64,000 nucleotides of DNA from Trichomonas vaginalis G3 (GCF_026262505.1 NC_067208.1:8999962-9063961), one strand, 5' to 3'. Counted from the stretch's first letter, positions 39,808 through 49,811 are shown. Numbers and translations are program-made. Notes: generated by a model not told the origin, from the letters alone.

Positions 39808-40766
39808 TTAGTCGTCATTTTCAACTTCTTTAGCATATTCGTCAGGAGTTGTCTTATATTTGTTAGGAACTGTCTTTGAAAGTATACCACCTTGAACTTT
39901 GACAAGTTTGAAACGAGGTCTGACAATAGTAGTTTTATCTTCTGCTTGCAGTGTGTACATTTTGCCATGTTTGCCTAAAACTTCATAATATTCTCTTGTA
40001 TACTTTCTTCTATTTTTACGAACACGAATGTGAGTACCTGTCGGGTTCCCATTGTTGTCATAGTCAATAGTATTTTCATATGGGTCGCGTTTAGGTATTT
40101 CTATTTTTACTTTGTCACCTTTCTGAAGTTTGAAGCCCGGCATTCTTTCTTGTTTGTCTCTTTTGACTAAATTATTAAATATATAGTCTTTCTCTAAGTC
40201 AGGGTTGTTTTTCATTTCTTCGGGGAGTGGTTTCCCAAACCTTTTTGTTTACGGCTATTGTAAATATTTAAAACTTGTCTCATCTTTGCCATGGAGAAGT
40301 GTCTATATTTGTCGTCATATGACATTTCATTTGCTTCACCACCTTGTGGTTGGTTTAAGTCTCTTAACATTTTTATACAACCGTCAATGACACCAAGAGC
40401 AGAATGGTTTTGGTCGACAATGAAATATTGGTTTACATTTTTTGAACGCAGATAGTTTTTTACATCATCTGATTTGAAAGAACTTTCACAGTCAGATGTC
40501 AGTTTTGTTGGATGGTATTTGTCAACGAATATTGTCAAAGCAGTTTTCACATCTAAAATATTTTTGGACCATAATGGTATGGCTTCACAGTATCTTGTGT
40601 TTTGACCGACAAATATTAGCCAGTATGGTGGTCCATCTTCTCTATACCTCGGAATGTTTTCCAAGATATCCATAAACCAAGCATTTGGTGTTGAACTAAA
40701 GATTTTTATCATGAGTGCTTTTTTTGTTGCTTTAGAAACATAGGGGTCCTTGTTTGGATTCGTCAT
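39808..40766 (-). pseudogene. Retroviral-type (rve) integrase (outer Maverick, interrupted)
   Basis: Core recognised from WFMDILEN, LIFVGQNTRYCEAIPL, KLTSDCESSF and NHSALGVIDGCIKMLRDLNQ; the C-terminal barrel has KIEIPKRDPYENTIDYDNNG and RKYTREYYEVLG. Order and spacing are those of the inner integrase, but with low identity, so the two Mavericks belong to different lineages. Broken. Confidence 0.78.
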
Positions 40767-40783
40767 TTTTTAACCTATAAGAA
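40767..40783. promoter_or_regulatory. 17-bp divergent start region TTTTTAACCTATAAGAA
   Basis: Complete space between ATGs at 40766 (minus) and 40784 (plus). Confidence 0.55.
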
Positions 40784-41197
40784 ATGGGTTTATTTGGCGC
40801 ATTAGCAGGAGTTGCATCCAGATTTTTGCCCGCAGTGGGAACAATAGCCAGAGGTGTATTTGGAGTTGGAAGGAAGATTTTGAGTACATTAGGTATACTT
40901 AAAGAGAAAGCACAACCTATTATACAAACTGTACAGAAAGGTTGGGATGTAGCACGAGATGCAACAAATCTTATTCCAAATCCTGAAACAAGAGGAAAAG
41001 TTCAAGGATGGATGGACAATGTAGGAAGACAAGCAGGAAACTATTATAACAAAGCAAATGACTACTATAACCAAGCAGGACACTATATGGACCAAGGTGA
41101 AAGATTCTTTAACAGAGGATATAACCATGCACAACAGTGGGTAAACAATAACCAACCCAACCACCTCAAACGTGGGGAATGTAAAGTTTTTTACTGA
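40784..41197 (+). CDS. pVI-like amphipathic capsid-associated protein (137 residues)
   Basis: MGLFGALAGVASRFLPAVG forms an amphipathic, membrane-active-looking helix, followed by GVGRKILSTLGILKEK and a Tyr/Asn/Gln-rich tail (YYNKANDYYNQAGHYMDQ). Small proteins of this build sit inside adeno- and Maverick-type capsids. Function by analogy. Confidence 0.55.
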   Translation: MGLFGALAGVASRFLPAVGTIARGVFGVGRKILSTLGILKEKAQPIIQTVQKGWDVARDATNLIPNPETRGKVQGWMDNVGRQAGNYYNKANDYYNQAGHYMDQGERFFNRGYNHAQQWVNNNQPNHLKRGECKVFY

Positions 41198-41203
41198 GAT
41201 GAA

Positions 41204-41356
41204 ATGAACAATACAGCATTGAGACAAATGGGTTCAAGATGGATTTGTCGACTTCCAGCAGTTACACAACGTGTTTGTCAAGTTCTTCCTATACCTCAGG
41301 AAGTTTTAGACCGACTTAAAAAACCTAAACAACCAGTTGAAAACAAACCAAACTAA
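41204..41356 (+). CDS. Small 50-residue protein
   Basis: MNNTALRQMGSRWICRLPAV, then a Lys/Pro-rich end. It shares the leader TTTTTTACTGAGATGAAATG with the next gene, so the two are probably controlled alike. Unknown. Confidence 0.45.
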   Translation: MNNTALRQMGSRWICRLPAVTQRVCQVLPIPQEVLDRLKKPKQPVENKPN

Positions 41357-41375
41357 AATTTTTTACTGAGATGAA

Positions 41376-41828
41376 ATGACCGAAGAAGTTGAAACGGTAG
41401 ATTTGACACCACAAACAAAAAGTTCAGAACCATTGTCAAAACCTGTCAAAGAACTTACAGATGAAGAGAAAAATTCAATAATAGAAAGTGCCAGGTCTGG
41501 AAATACAAACCCTAACTACAAAGTCACTTTTCATAAAAATGGAACGGCAAGTATCTCAAAAAAGAAACAGACTCTCACAAATAAAATATTGAAGTCTGAA
41601 GGAGCTTTCGAGACAACAGATGGAAAAGTTTACTTCACTGACCAACAGTTCATTATAGAACATCTCATTGACTTAGAGTCGAAATATTCTAAACTTTACA
41701 ACAAACACAAAAAGTTGAAAGGAAAACAAAAACAAATGGCATATGATATTTATGAAGATGTTGACGACACAACTGTTCCTGCAAGTGAAGTAAAGTCAGA
41801 GAACCGAAAAGTGACGAAAAACCGATAG
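41376..41828 (+). CDS. 150-residue relative of the 35687 gene (outer Maverick)
   Basis: DEEKNSIIESARSGNTNPNY and KNGTASISKKK match the inner-element family. A helical part follows (HLIDLESKYSKLYNKHKK). Related Lys/Pro-rich sequence continues to about 41958 (KPKFSFQTKPSQ) and suggests the locus was longer. Unknown role near the capsid genes. Confidence 0.5.
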   Translation: MTEEVETVDLTPQTKSSEPLSKPVKELTDEEKNSIIESARSGNTNPNYKVTFHKNGTASISKKKQTLTNKILKSEGAFETTDGKVYFTDQQFIIEHLIDLESKYSKLYNKHKKLKGKQKQMAYDIYEDVDDTTVPASEVKSENRKVTKNR

Positions 41829-41990
41829 AAGAAGAAAAACCAAAAACTGAAGATAAACCAAAACCAAAGTTTAGTTTCCAAACTAAACCAAGTCAACCTT
41901 CATTAGCTGGTATGGGTTGGCGTCAAAGACTTATGGCAGCAGGCGGTTATGTTAAGTAAAGAAAAAAATATTTTTTTTCTTTTTATAAAA

Positions 41991-44141
41991 ATGCCCCCAT
42001 ATAGAATGGATAGAAAATCTGCTAGAATAAAAGCAGAGTTGCAAAGATATGGTTGGAGAGTTTCGAAGAAGTTTAAATATAGGAAGGGAAGACCCATAAA
42101 AGTCTATGACAAACTGGCTGGTCTGACCTACGAAATGGATTTGGAAACAGCACGTGCAAATTATCCAAACAGACTAGAGAGGTTAGAAGAAGAACGTCTT
42201 ATGGACATGCCTTTCGATGTTAGTGAACCTCAAGTTGAAGGACACGACGGCTTTGCCAGATTCTACTGGAAACATGACGAACAATTGCATCCTTTGAGAA
42301 GGAAAAAAGGTAGTGCAGAGGATGGTCATGCTCCCATGGAAAGAACAAGATATGCATATGAAAAGTATCGTGAAGTTAGAAGTCAAATTACATCTGGTCG
42401 AACCTTTACAGTAAACTTTGACGAAGGAAAGAACAAAGAAGGCTTCATGGGAGTACTTGCTGCAATTCAAGACGGAAATAAGAAAGGACACAATCTCAGA
42501 TTGACCATAACAGATTTGGATGGTCACATTTACTATGCAAATGGCAATGAACAAACAGCTGCAAAACTTCTTGACGCTTTCAAGACTACAAAGAGAGAAC
42601 AAATGGTTGACTCCGACTCAGACATTTTGAATGCAATTGAAGGAATTGCAAGTGTCAAGTTCGAATGGTACCAACCTAACCCTCAAGCAGTCAGACAACA
42701 TGCTGGATACTTCCCGTTCATAAATAAGTCTGACATTGACTTGACAAGGTATGGAATTTACAATTCAATTGAAACAATTGTCAATGAACCTTGTATTCTT
42801 ACATGTCTCAGGAACTCTGGTCTTGTTACAGAAGAGAAGATGAAGTACCTTGAGTCATGTGTGAAGACAAGGTACATTCTCAGAGGTCAATTGGCAAAAA
42901 TTGCACCGTTGGCAAATGTCAATATCCGAGTCAACATACCTACAGCTAAAGGCTTCACATGACGACTATGTTGTTGAGTTCAATTTACCATGGTTGAAGA
43001 TTGTAATTGTCCACAACCACTTCATGTTGAACGAAAGTCTTACAAACCCATTGTTCGGAAAAGGCAAGTGCAACATTGTCAGAGCTGTAAACATTCTTTT
43101 CGAGAAAGGTTTGTTGGAACCAATTCCAGATGACAAGCTGACAGAAACTTTTGTACCAAAAGACGAAACAAACTTTTCACTGTTAGCAAGACCAAAAGTT
43201 GTTCCAGACAAAGTTCTAGTACAAAAGAAGTACACAATTCCACAAGGAGTTGGATTGTTCGGATACCAACCTGAACCAGAAGAACTTCCAATGAGGTTGC
43301 AAGAACTTCAAGATGCTATAAACAAACTTCCATTGAGACATCCAATTGACGTCAAATTGTATTGGAGAGCATCTGAGTTAGGTCAGAAGGTTTTATATGA
43401 AACAGGTTGCTTCGACGATGTTTATGAGATAACAGGAGAAGTTTCTCAGAAGATAAGAGACTCACTTGAATTTCCACAAACTGGACCAATTGGTTGCGAC
43501 AAGTTCGACTCAAACGAAAAGATATACTATGTCGACCTTAACGCTGCATACATGAGGTTTGTCCAATATATTCCGACTGGAATTCCAAACGAAGATGGTG
43601 AGTTCCCGGGAAGGAACTATACAGTTGGAAAAGTCATACAACAACTGTATGATATTAGGAAAGCTTCAAACCCCAAACTTGCAATGACACTCAAATTGCT
43701 TATGAATTCGACATGGGGATATTCCATTAAGAAACCTCAAGAGATGAAGAGTAAACATTATGAGAAGGTCGACAACTTTGTTGAAAGGTTTTCTCCTTTG
43801 TTTTGAAGTACGAATTCACTCAAGGTCAAAGTGGCTTAGTAACCACATTAAAACCTATTGTCGAACATTGGTCTTACCCTCAGTTCGCAAAGGCAGTCCT
43901 TGACAACTACAACAAATTCTTCTCCGAAGTCAAATCGAAAGTTGTGGTTTACTATGAGAACATTGACGCACTCATGACGAACGAAGAAGGATACAACAAA
44001 CTCATTGAAATGGGAATGGTCAGTGAAAAGATGGGCTGTTTTAAGCTAGATAAGGTATTTTCTGAAGTTCATGTCCTCTCCAAGCGTAAGTACTGGGGCA
44101 TACTTGAAGACGGCACAGAAATAAAACATTGCATGAAATAA
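41991..44141 (+). pseudogene. Protein-primed family B DNA polymerase (outer Maverick, interrupted)
   Basis: N-terminal part with MPPYRMDRKSARIKAELQRYGW, then a long region homologous in place to the inner polymerase (VIVHNHFMLNESLTN versus LLVEDHYMLNERLPM). Polymerase motifs: IYYVDLNAAYM (A), KLLMNSTWGYS (B) and VVYYENIDALMT (C). The locus is clearly shorter than the inner one and broken, hence older. Confidence 0.78.
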
Positions 44142-44184
44142 AAATTTATTTTTAAAAAAGTGACATTTTTTAATTTTATTTGAA

Positions 44185-44289
44185 ATGTACGCTGAGTTTG
44201 TTGGAGAAGACCGTTGGGAAACTTGTTTGTTAGATGAGAAATATGAAATGGCATACTATTTTAAAACAATATATTTTTACATATATTAA
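44185..44289 (+). CDS. Possible 34-residue protein
   Basis: ATG after TTTTATTTGAA, then EFVGEDRWETCLLDEKYEMAYYFK; the stop abuts the next ATG. Very short; may be only a leader frame. Confidence 0.25.
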   Translation: MYAEFVGEDRWETCLLDEKYEMAYYFKTIYFYIY

Positions 44290-45150
44290 ATGCTTCAGGT
44301 TGAAAAACAAAGAACAAAAGTAGCAGATACAAAACCGTTAGACTATATCTTTACAAATGCTGGTAGGACTATTTCAGATGAAGAAATTTCATCCCGAATA
44401 TACAGGTTTGACTATCCAATTCGTTGGCTTCAAAGTCCTTCAGATGCAAAGGCAATAGGATTTAGAAGAGTTTTGTTTTCAAATAGAACTAACGCATTTA
44501 TGTTCGCAGTATATTTTCATGGGCAGTATAAAGGTTCTGGTGGTCTAATAGACAAATTTGACGAAATGAGAATCTTTACAGTTCGTTCAGACGAAAGTCT
44601 TGAGAAAACTCTAAATGACTTTCAAACTCAAATGAACAAATATTATTGGGAATTTCAAGAAAAATACGACTCTTTACTAAATGGAACATACTATCTGAAA
44701 CTAGAATATGACAAGATGAACTCCACCGTTTCATTTCAAAAGATTGAAATTAACCCTCCAAGAGATACAGAGTTTTTATTTTGGAAAGTAGACAAACGTT
44801 CTTGGGCACAATTTCTTCGGTTACTAAACCAGAACGAACCATTACCACCAGATGGTCCATTTAAATTTATACTTCCACCAGCAGATTTGACAGTTTATAG
44901 AAACGTGTTTGACCCTCAAAATGTTATGTGTCATGCAAGTTTCAGTTCAAGCAACAATAGTTTTCTATGTATTGGTAAGGACTTTTATGACTTTGCTTCT
45001 AAATTCTACGAACCACCTAGTAACAGTTTCTCTGACTTTCAAGTTTGGTTCACAACAAATGGTGTGCAACATATTATTCCATTGTACTATGACTTTTATC
45101 TCGAATTGTCTTTCATATATAACTACGGAAAAGTGCTGAAAAAGTATTGA
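44290..45150 (+). CDS. 'YPxxW' family protein (outer Maverick), intact copy
   Basis: 286 residues. YRFDYPIRWLQSPSDAKAIGFR near residue 37 defines the family together with 18961-19824 and 34498-35355. The last third has FASKFYEPPSNSFSDFQVWF and ends FYLELSFIYNYG. A broken copy lies at 15640-16486. Conserved number (two per element) and beta-rich character suggest paired virion components such as spike or vertex proteins; unproven. Start context TTTTTACATATATTAAATG. Confidence 0.65.
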   Translation: MLQVEKQRTKVADTKPLDYIFTNAGRTISDEEISSRIYRFDYPIRWLQSPSDAKAIGFRRVLFSNRTNAFMFAVYFHGQYKGSGGLIDKFDEMRIFTVRSDESLEKTLNDFQTQMNKYYWEFQEKYDSLLNGTYYLKLEYDKMNSTVSFQKIEINPPRDTEFLFWKVDKRSWAQFLRLLNQNEPLPPDGPFKFILPPADLTVYRNVFDPQNVMCHASFSSSNNSFLCIGKDFYDFASKFYEPPSNSFSDFQVWFTTNGVQHIIPLYYDFYLELSFIYNYGKVLKKY

Positions 45151-45263
45151 ATGTGAAGATATTAGAAAATAACATTTTTTCTAACATCGTAGAAAACTCA
45201 TGAAAACAATTTATTTTAAAACTTTCACAAAAAACATAAAAAAGTGAAGTTAAACGTTAAGGT

Positions 45264-45637
45264 TTACTGAACTGGTTGGATGTCGCCTTCACAGGTTATG
45301 TAGAATGGCTGACCAGAGAAGTGGAACAGTGCTCTGAGAATTTGTATAATTCGTGGAATTGGACTCTCTCTGTTTGGTATTTTTATCCAAGGACGCTTGG
45401 CAAAGAACTTGAGAAGAGCTTCTTTCTTTGCTTGCTTTATGTCGTCGAAAGGAGTGTTTTCTGGTATTTGAATTGGAATTCCAGTCGAAGTCTCGAGCTG
45501 AAGTGTAGACCTTCCAGAAATAGCGGTGAACTTGACCTTGGGCTTCATGACCTTGCGCAAGTAGTCTTTTACGCAGTTGTTAATTTCAATTAGGTAAACT
45601 GCCTCGTCAAATCCTTCTGGCATTCCGAGTCCTTCCA
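45264..45637 (-). CDS. Unknown protein of about 120 residues
   Basis: From MEGLGMPEGFDEAVYLIEIN: alpha/beta, with KPKVKFTAISGRSTLQLET and RPWIKIPNRESPIPR. Its 5' side abuts the 22-bp array; a longer frame through the array exists but is probably an artefact of the repeat. No family recognised. Confidence 0.45.
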
Positions 45638-46207
45638 TCCGACAGAAAAAATTTTTCCCGACAACAGGAAAAGTTTTTCCGGACAACAGGAAAAGTTTTT
45701 CCGGACAACAGGAAAAGTTTTTCCGGACAACAGGAAAAGTTTTTCCGGACAACAGGAAAAAATTTTCCCGACAACTGGAAAAAAATTTCCTTCCGACAGA
45801 AAAAATTTTTCCTTCCGACAGGAAAAAATTTTCCAGTTGTCTGTCCGTAAACCATTCAAATTTTCGAAAATTGAGAACTTTTTGGTCGAACTTCAGGAAA
45901 AATTTTTCCTTCCGACAGAAAAAATTTTTCCTTCCGACAGAAAAAATTTTTCCGGACAACAGGAAAAGTTTTTCCGGACAACAGGAAAAATTTTTCCGGA
46001 CAACAGGAAAAGTTTTTCCGGACAACAGGAAAAGTTTTTCCGGACAACAGGAAAAGTTTTTCCGGACAACAGGAAAAGTTTTTCCTTCCGACAGGAAAAG
46101 TTTTTCCTTCCGACAGGAAAAGTTTTTCCTTCCGACAGGAAAAGTTTTTCCGGACAACAGGAAAAGTTTTTCCGGACAACAGGAAAAGTTTTTCCTTCCG
46201 ACAGGAC
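45638..46207. repeat. 22-bp near-palindromic tandem array readable in many frames
   Basis: About 25 units of type TTTTTCCGGACAACAGGAAAAG, mixed with a variant in which CCTTCCGACAGG replaces CCGGACAACAGG, interrupted once by about 65 bp of unique sequence (45835-45900). The half GGAAAAGTTTTTCC is almost self-complementary. No stop occurs in at least five of six frames across long stretches. It lies between divergent genes. Confidence 0.9.
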
Positions 46208-46215
46208 ACAAACGA

Positions 46216-46530
46216 ATGTCCCACGTCCCACCAACCCAGTCCATTCCCAAACCAGAGGAACCTAAAGCACCAGCCCCTGCACCTCAGTTCCAGCAAGTAC
46301 CTCCGATTTACTACCAATTTCCACCTCAAGGTTACTACCCACCACAAGGCTTCCCGAACTATCCTCCTCAGCCTATGCCTTACTGCCCCAACCCTTGGAT
46401 GTTCCAGCAATTCCAATCTCAATCCAAATCGAAGAGAGACCAAGAGTTCGAAGAAGGTCTGAACCGTTTACGCAAAGATTATGCTACTGCCCCTATTGAG
46501 AGAAAGTTGTTCCCGGACCAAAAAATATAA
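46216..46530 (+). CDS. Pro/Gln/Tyr-rich protein of about 104 residues
   Basis: YYQFPPQGYYPPQGFPNYPP is a low-complexity, virion-tail-like stretch, followed by a charged helix (KRDQEFEEGLNRLRKDYA). Frame also open upstream through the array. Possibly a capsid-associated protein. Confidence 0.45.
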   Translation: MSHVPPTQSIPKPEEPKAPAPAPQFQQVPPIYYQFPPQGYYPPQGFPNYPPQPMPYCPNPWMFQQFQSQSKSKRDQEFEEGLNRLRKDYATAPIERKLFPDQKI

Positions 46531-46532
46531 TT

Positions 46533-46770
46533 TAGGTGAAGAGGTTAGATCTCACCTGTTTTTTCACCTCTTTTTTCACCTCTTGAATTTTCATGACTTC
46601 TTCGTAAATGTTTTGTCAAGACTTCTTCGTAAATGTTTTGTCATGACTTCATCGTAATGAGTGTAAAGGACCCAAAAATAAAGTTTATGTTAGAATGTTA
46701 GATCTAACACGTTTTCTAACACGTTTTCTAACACGTTTTCTAACACGTTTTCTAACCTCATGAATTTTCA
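46533..46770. repeat. ATCT-type palindromic modules with GGTTAG and GTTAG arms
   Basis: 46533-46600: GGTTAGATCTCACC type with TCACC arm copies. 46686-46770: TGTTAGATCTAACA with four downstream TTTTCTAACACG copies. Between them are two 25-bp repeats (TTTTGTCAAGACTTC type). Confidence 0.75.
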
Positions 46771-46814
46771 TGAATTTCCTTAAGATAGAAAAAATAAAGT
46801 TAGTTTTATTTTTT

Positions 46815-47020
46815 TATTTTGTATAAAAGATATGATTTCAGGGATTTTTTTGACGAAGTGTTACTCTTCACTTCGTCAAAAAATAACAGTTATATAATGA
46901 AAAAGTGTCATTTTTTGTATTTTTTTGTATAAAAGATATGATTTCAGGGATTTTTTTGACGAAGTGTTACTCTTCACTTCGTCAAAAAATAACAGTTATC
47001 TAATGAAAAAGTGTCATTTT
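46815..47020. repeat. Two 100-bp direct repeats each with a 15-bp hairpin
   Basis: Each contains TTTTTTGACGAAGTG, an 8-nt loop and CACTTCGTCAAAAAA (first copy 46846-46883). Each also begins with the GTATAAAAGATATGATTTCA leader and start region of the 312-residue gene, so they look like duplicated promoter copies. Confidence 0.75.
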
Positions 47021-47049
47021 TTTCATTTTTTTGTATTTGACGAGAATGT

Positions 47050-47264
47050 CGGGTAGATGGTTAGATCTAACACGTTTTCTAACCTCTTGAATTTTCATGA
47101 AATTTACACCAAAAATAAAGTTTATGTTAGAATGTTAGATCTAACACGTTTTCTAACACGTTTTCTAACATGGTCTAAAACTCTCGAAAATCATGAAATT
47201 TACACCAAAAATAAAGTTTATGTTAGCATGTTAGATCTAACACGTTTTCTAACCTCTTGAATTT
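47050..47264. repeat. Three more ATCT-type modules with GTTAG arms
   Basis: Modules at about 47050-47095, 47116-47182 and 47218-47264, all with GTTAGATCTAACAC and 1-2 arm copies, upstream of the next gene. Confidence 0.7.
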
Positions 47265-47335
47265 TCATGAATTTTCCCGAAATAAAAAATAAAGTTAGTT
47301 TTATTTTTTTTATTTTTTTATTTTGTATAAAAGAC

Positions 47336-48274
47336 ATGATTTCAACAATAGGTTCTACAACACTTCAAACAACAGCACCAAACTCGTTAGTCATGAATCC
47401 TACGTCAATGTTAGTAGAGATGAAAAGCTTCATTCCTTCTTCATATACTTTTGAAACAGAAATCCAGAAGATAAAGCAGGAACTTTTAACATGTAATTTA
47501 GACTGTAGTGCGAAAGATGAAACAAATGAACAGTATCTTTATGAAATGGAGGACATTATTGACCATTTGCCTAAACTACCTGAAATTCAGCAACAAAAAC
47601 TAACCATTCCTGAATTCGACGAAATTGAAGTCAAAGCAACTGACTCAGTAGAAATAAAGAAGTTCATACGAAAGGTAAACTATGAGTTTCTAGGATTTCA
47701 TTGCAACCATAAAGTTATGGACAAAGATTGCGACATGGTATATAAGAATGTTTCTGACATATATAAATCTGAAGAATTTAAGACCTACGACAACTTTGTT
47801 TCGTTAGTTGCTGAATGTGTTTGGCAGATAAGAGATAAAGATAGAAGATGTAAAGTATGGAACAAACAAATAAGACCCGCTATGTTTGAGATGAAGAGAG
47901 CAATTGACGCCTTGGTTGTTTTAGCAGGTAAGGTTTCAGAATATAACGCAAAAATGAACCCGCAATGTTCTAAATGTAAGGCAGCAATAAGAAAATATAA
48001 CTACTCCGTCAAAGAGATAGAAAGAATGAGAAACGACTATGCTGACTTAAAGAAAGAAGCAGAAAAGCCAGCAGAAGATAAAATGGACATGTTGACATTT
48101 CTGAACAAAAACTATCCAACTGCAGAAGATTTCCTTCTATCTGACGTCAAGAAGAAATATAAAGAAACTTTCGGCATAGTTAAAACATTCGATATCCTCA
48201 GCGAAGAAATAGAAGCTACAAAACTGTTTAGAGTCATGAACCATCGCAACATATACCATGTAAAACGCTTGTAA
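47336..48274 (+). CDS. Conserved Maverick protein, 312 residues (outer copy)
   Basis: Close homologue of 27054-28019: MISTIGSTTLQ, SSYTFETEIQKIKQELL, CSKCKAAIRKYNYSVKEIER and a basic end. The leader TTTTATTTTGTATAAAAGACATG is also shared. The high similarity, against weak similarity of integrase and polymerase, suggests recombination or exchange between the two lineages. Function unknown. Confidence 0.7.
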   Translation: MISTIGSTTLQTTAPNSLVMNPTSMLVEMKSFIPSSYTFETEIQKIKQELLTCNLDCSAKDETNEQYLYEMEDIIDHLPKLPEIQQQKLTIPEFDEIEVKATDSVEIKKFIRKVNYEFLGFHCNHKVMDKDCDMVYKNVSDIYKSEEFKTYDNFVSLVAECVWQIRDKDRRCKVWNKQIRPAMFEMKRAIDALVVLAGKVSEYNAKMNPQCSKCKAAIRKYNYSVKEIERMRNDYADLKKEAEKPAEDKMDMLTFLNKNYPTAEDFLLSDVKKKYKETFGIVKTFDILSEEIEATKLFRVMNHRNIYHVKRL

Positions 48275-48283
48275 ATAGTTATG

Positions 48284-48640
48284 TTAGAAAACAGGTTAGA
48301 AAACGTGTTAGATCTAACATGCTAACATAAACATTATTTTTGCTGAATTCCGTATGAAAATTCATGAGTTTTGTGTGTTTTAGACCATGTTAGAAAACGT
48401 GTTAGAAAACGTGTTAGATCTAACATGCTAACATAAAATATATTTTTGGGTCCTTTACAATGAAGTCTTGACAAAACATGGAATCTCTTCCCTCGGAAAA
48501 CCGAGAGAAGCAATCATATGACAAAGTCTTGACAAAACATGTACGATGAAATCATGAAAATTCATGAGTTTTGTGTGTTTTAGACCATGTTAGAAAACGT
48601 GTTAGAAAACGTGTTAGATCTAACATGCTAACATAAACAT
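48284..48640. repeat. Three inverted ATCT-type modules (GTTAG arms)
   Basis: Modules at about 48284-48330, 48388-48437 and 48588-48640, in orientation opposite to those at 47050-47264, so the 312-residue gene is bracketed. CTTCCCTCGG/CCGAGAGAAG-like hairpins lie at 48486 and 48691. Confidence 0.7.
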
Positions 48641-48725
48641 TATTTTTACTGAAAAATGACCAAAAATCTGAGTAAAATGGCATATGCTTGCTTCCCTCGG
48701 AAAACTGAGAGAAGAGATTCCGTAC

Positions 48726-48887
48726 GAAAACAGTGAAGAACAGCGAGTAGGTAAGAAACCTTAGTCGCCAAAACTCTATGAAAACAGTGAAGAACAGCGA
48801 GACCGACTTCCTTCGGGGTCGCCTAAAACTCATGAAAACAGTGAAGAACAGCGAGTAGGTAAGAAACCTTAGTCGCCAAAACTCTAT
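48726..48887. repeat. 54-bp tandem repeat, three copies
   Basis: 48726-48779, 48780-48833 and 48834-48887. The outer two match the 54-bp in-frame module of the inner KilA-N gene; the middle one carries a different, hairpin-forming second half (GACCGACTTCCTTCGGGGTC). Confidence 0.8.
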
Positions 48888-48971
48888 GAAAACAGTGAAT
48901 TTCCTTAAGATAGAAAAAATAAAGTTAGTTTTATTTTTATTTATTTTTTTATTTTGTATGTAAGGACAGAT

Positions 48972-49795
48972 ATGTCAACATCAGAGAACACAACAACTGC
49001 TATCGTTCATGAAGCCATAAATGAAGAATATGAGTGGGTTCAGTTTAACAAACAACTCCGTCTCATTCGTTCGGTCAAAGACGATATGTACCAAATGCAA
49101 AGTATTTTGACAGCATGTTTTGCTCCAGACACTAAACACGCAGACAACTGGTTCAAAAACCAAAGCACACAAGAACTTTTGAGTGAAATTTCTCTAGACC
49201 GACTTTTTCGGTCTTGCATAAAACACATGAAAATCGTAAAAATTTGCCAATAAATTTAAGAGGATATTATGTACATAGACTTTTAGTAAATGCAGTTGCA
49301 ATGTGGGCTTCTCCTCGTTATGCATGGCATGTTTACAGACTTCTTGACGAAATTCATAGACAAGAACGTGAAGAGATGGAAAAGAAACTTCAAGCAAAAG
49401 ATGAAGTCATTGAAGCAAAAGACAAAAGCATTCAGAAAAGAATACCACGTTCGGTACCAAAAGGTAAGGAAAAGAACTATAAGTATATGATTTATACTGA
49501 AGATATGGAGAAAGAAGAAGACAGTGACATGGTTATGTTGCATTTAGTCAGAAGAAACAACAAAAGCTTTTACGACCTTGCTAAGATTTACAAATCTGAC
49601 AGAAATTGGTTCTATCGCGAAAACTTACCGATTTCAATGACTCCAAATGAAGATGTGAAACAAATAGTTCAAGATACGTTACCTCAAACACACTATGATA
49701 TTAAAGGTTGTACAATACTTACCTTCAAAGAAGATTTGCCATTGTTAAAGGAAAAAATAACAGAGTATTTTGACAACTTCAAACAAGCAGAGTAA
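48972..49795 (+). pseudogene. KilA-N domain protein (outer Maverick, interrupted)
   Basis: MSTSENTTTAIVHEAINEEYE, LRGYYVHRLLVNAVAMWASP and the C-terminal KSFYDLAKIYKSDRNWFYREN closely match 29015-29868, much more closely than the polymerases match each other. DNA-binding regulator by family. Broken. Confidence 0.72.
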
Positions 49796-49811
49796 ATGAA
49801 CTCTTTATTTT

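Noticed and set aside
45590-46530. Several long overlapping frames on both strands over the 22-bp array
   Set aside because: All arise from a stop-free repeat. Only the unique ends (45264-45637 and 46216-46530) look like protein.
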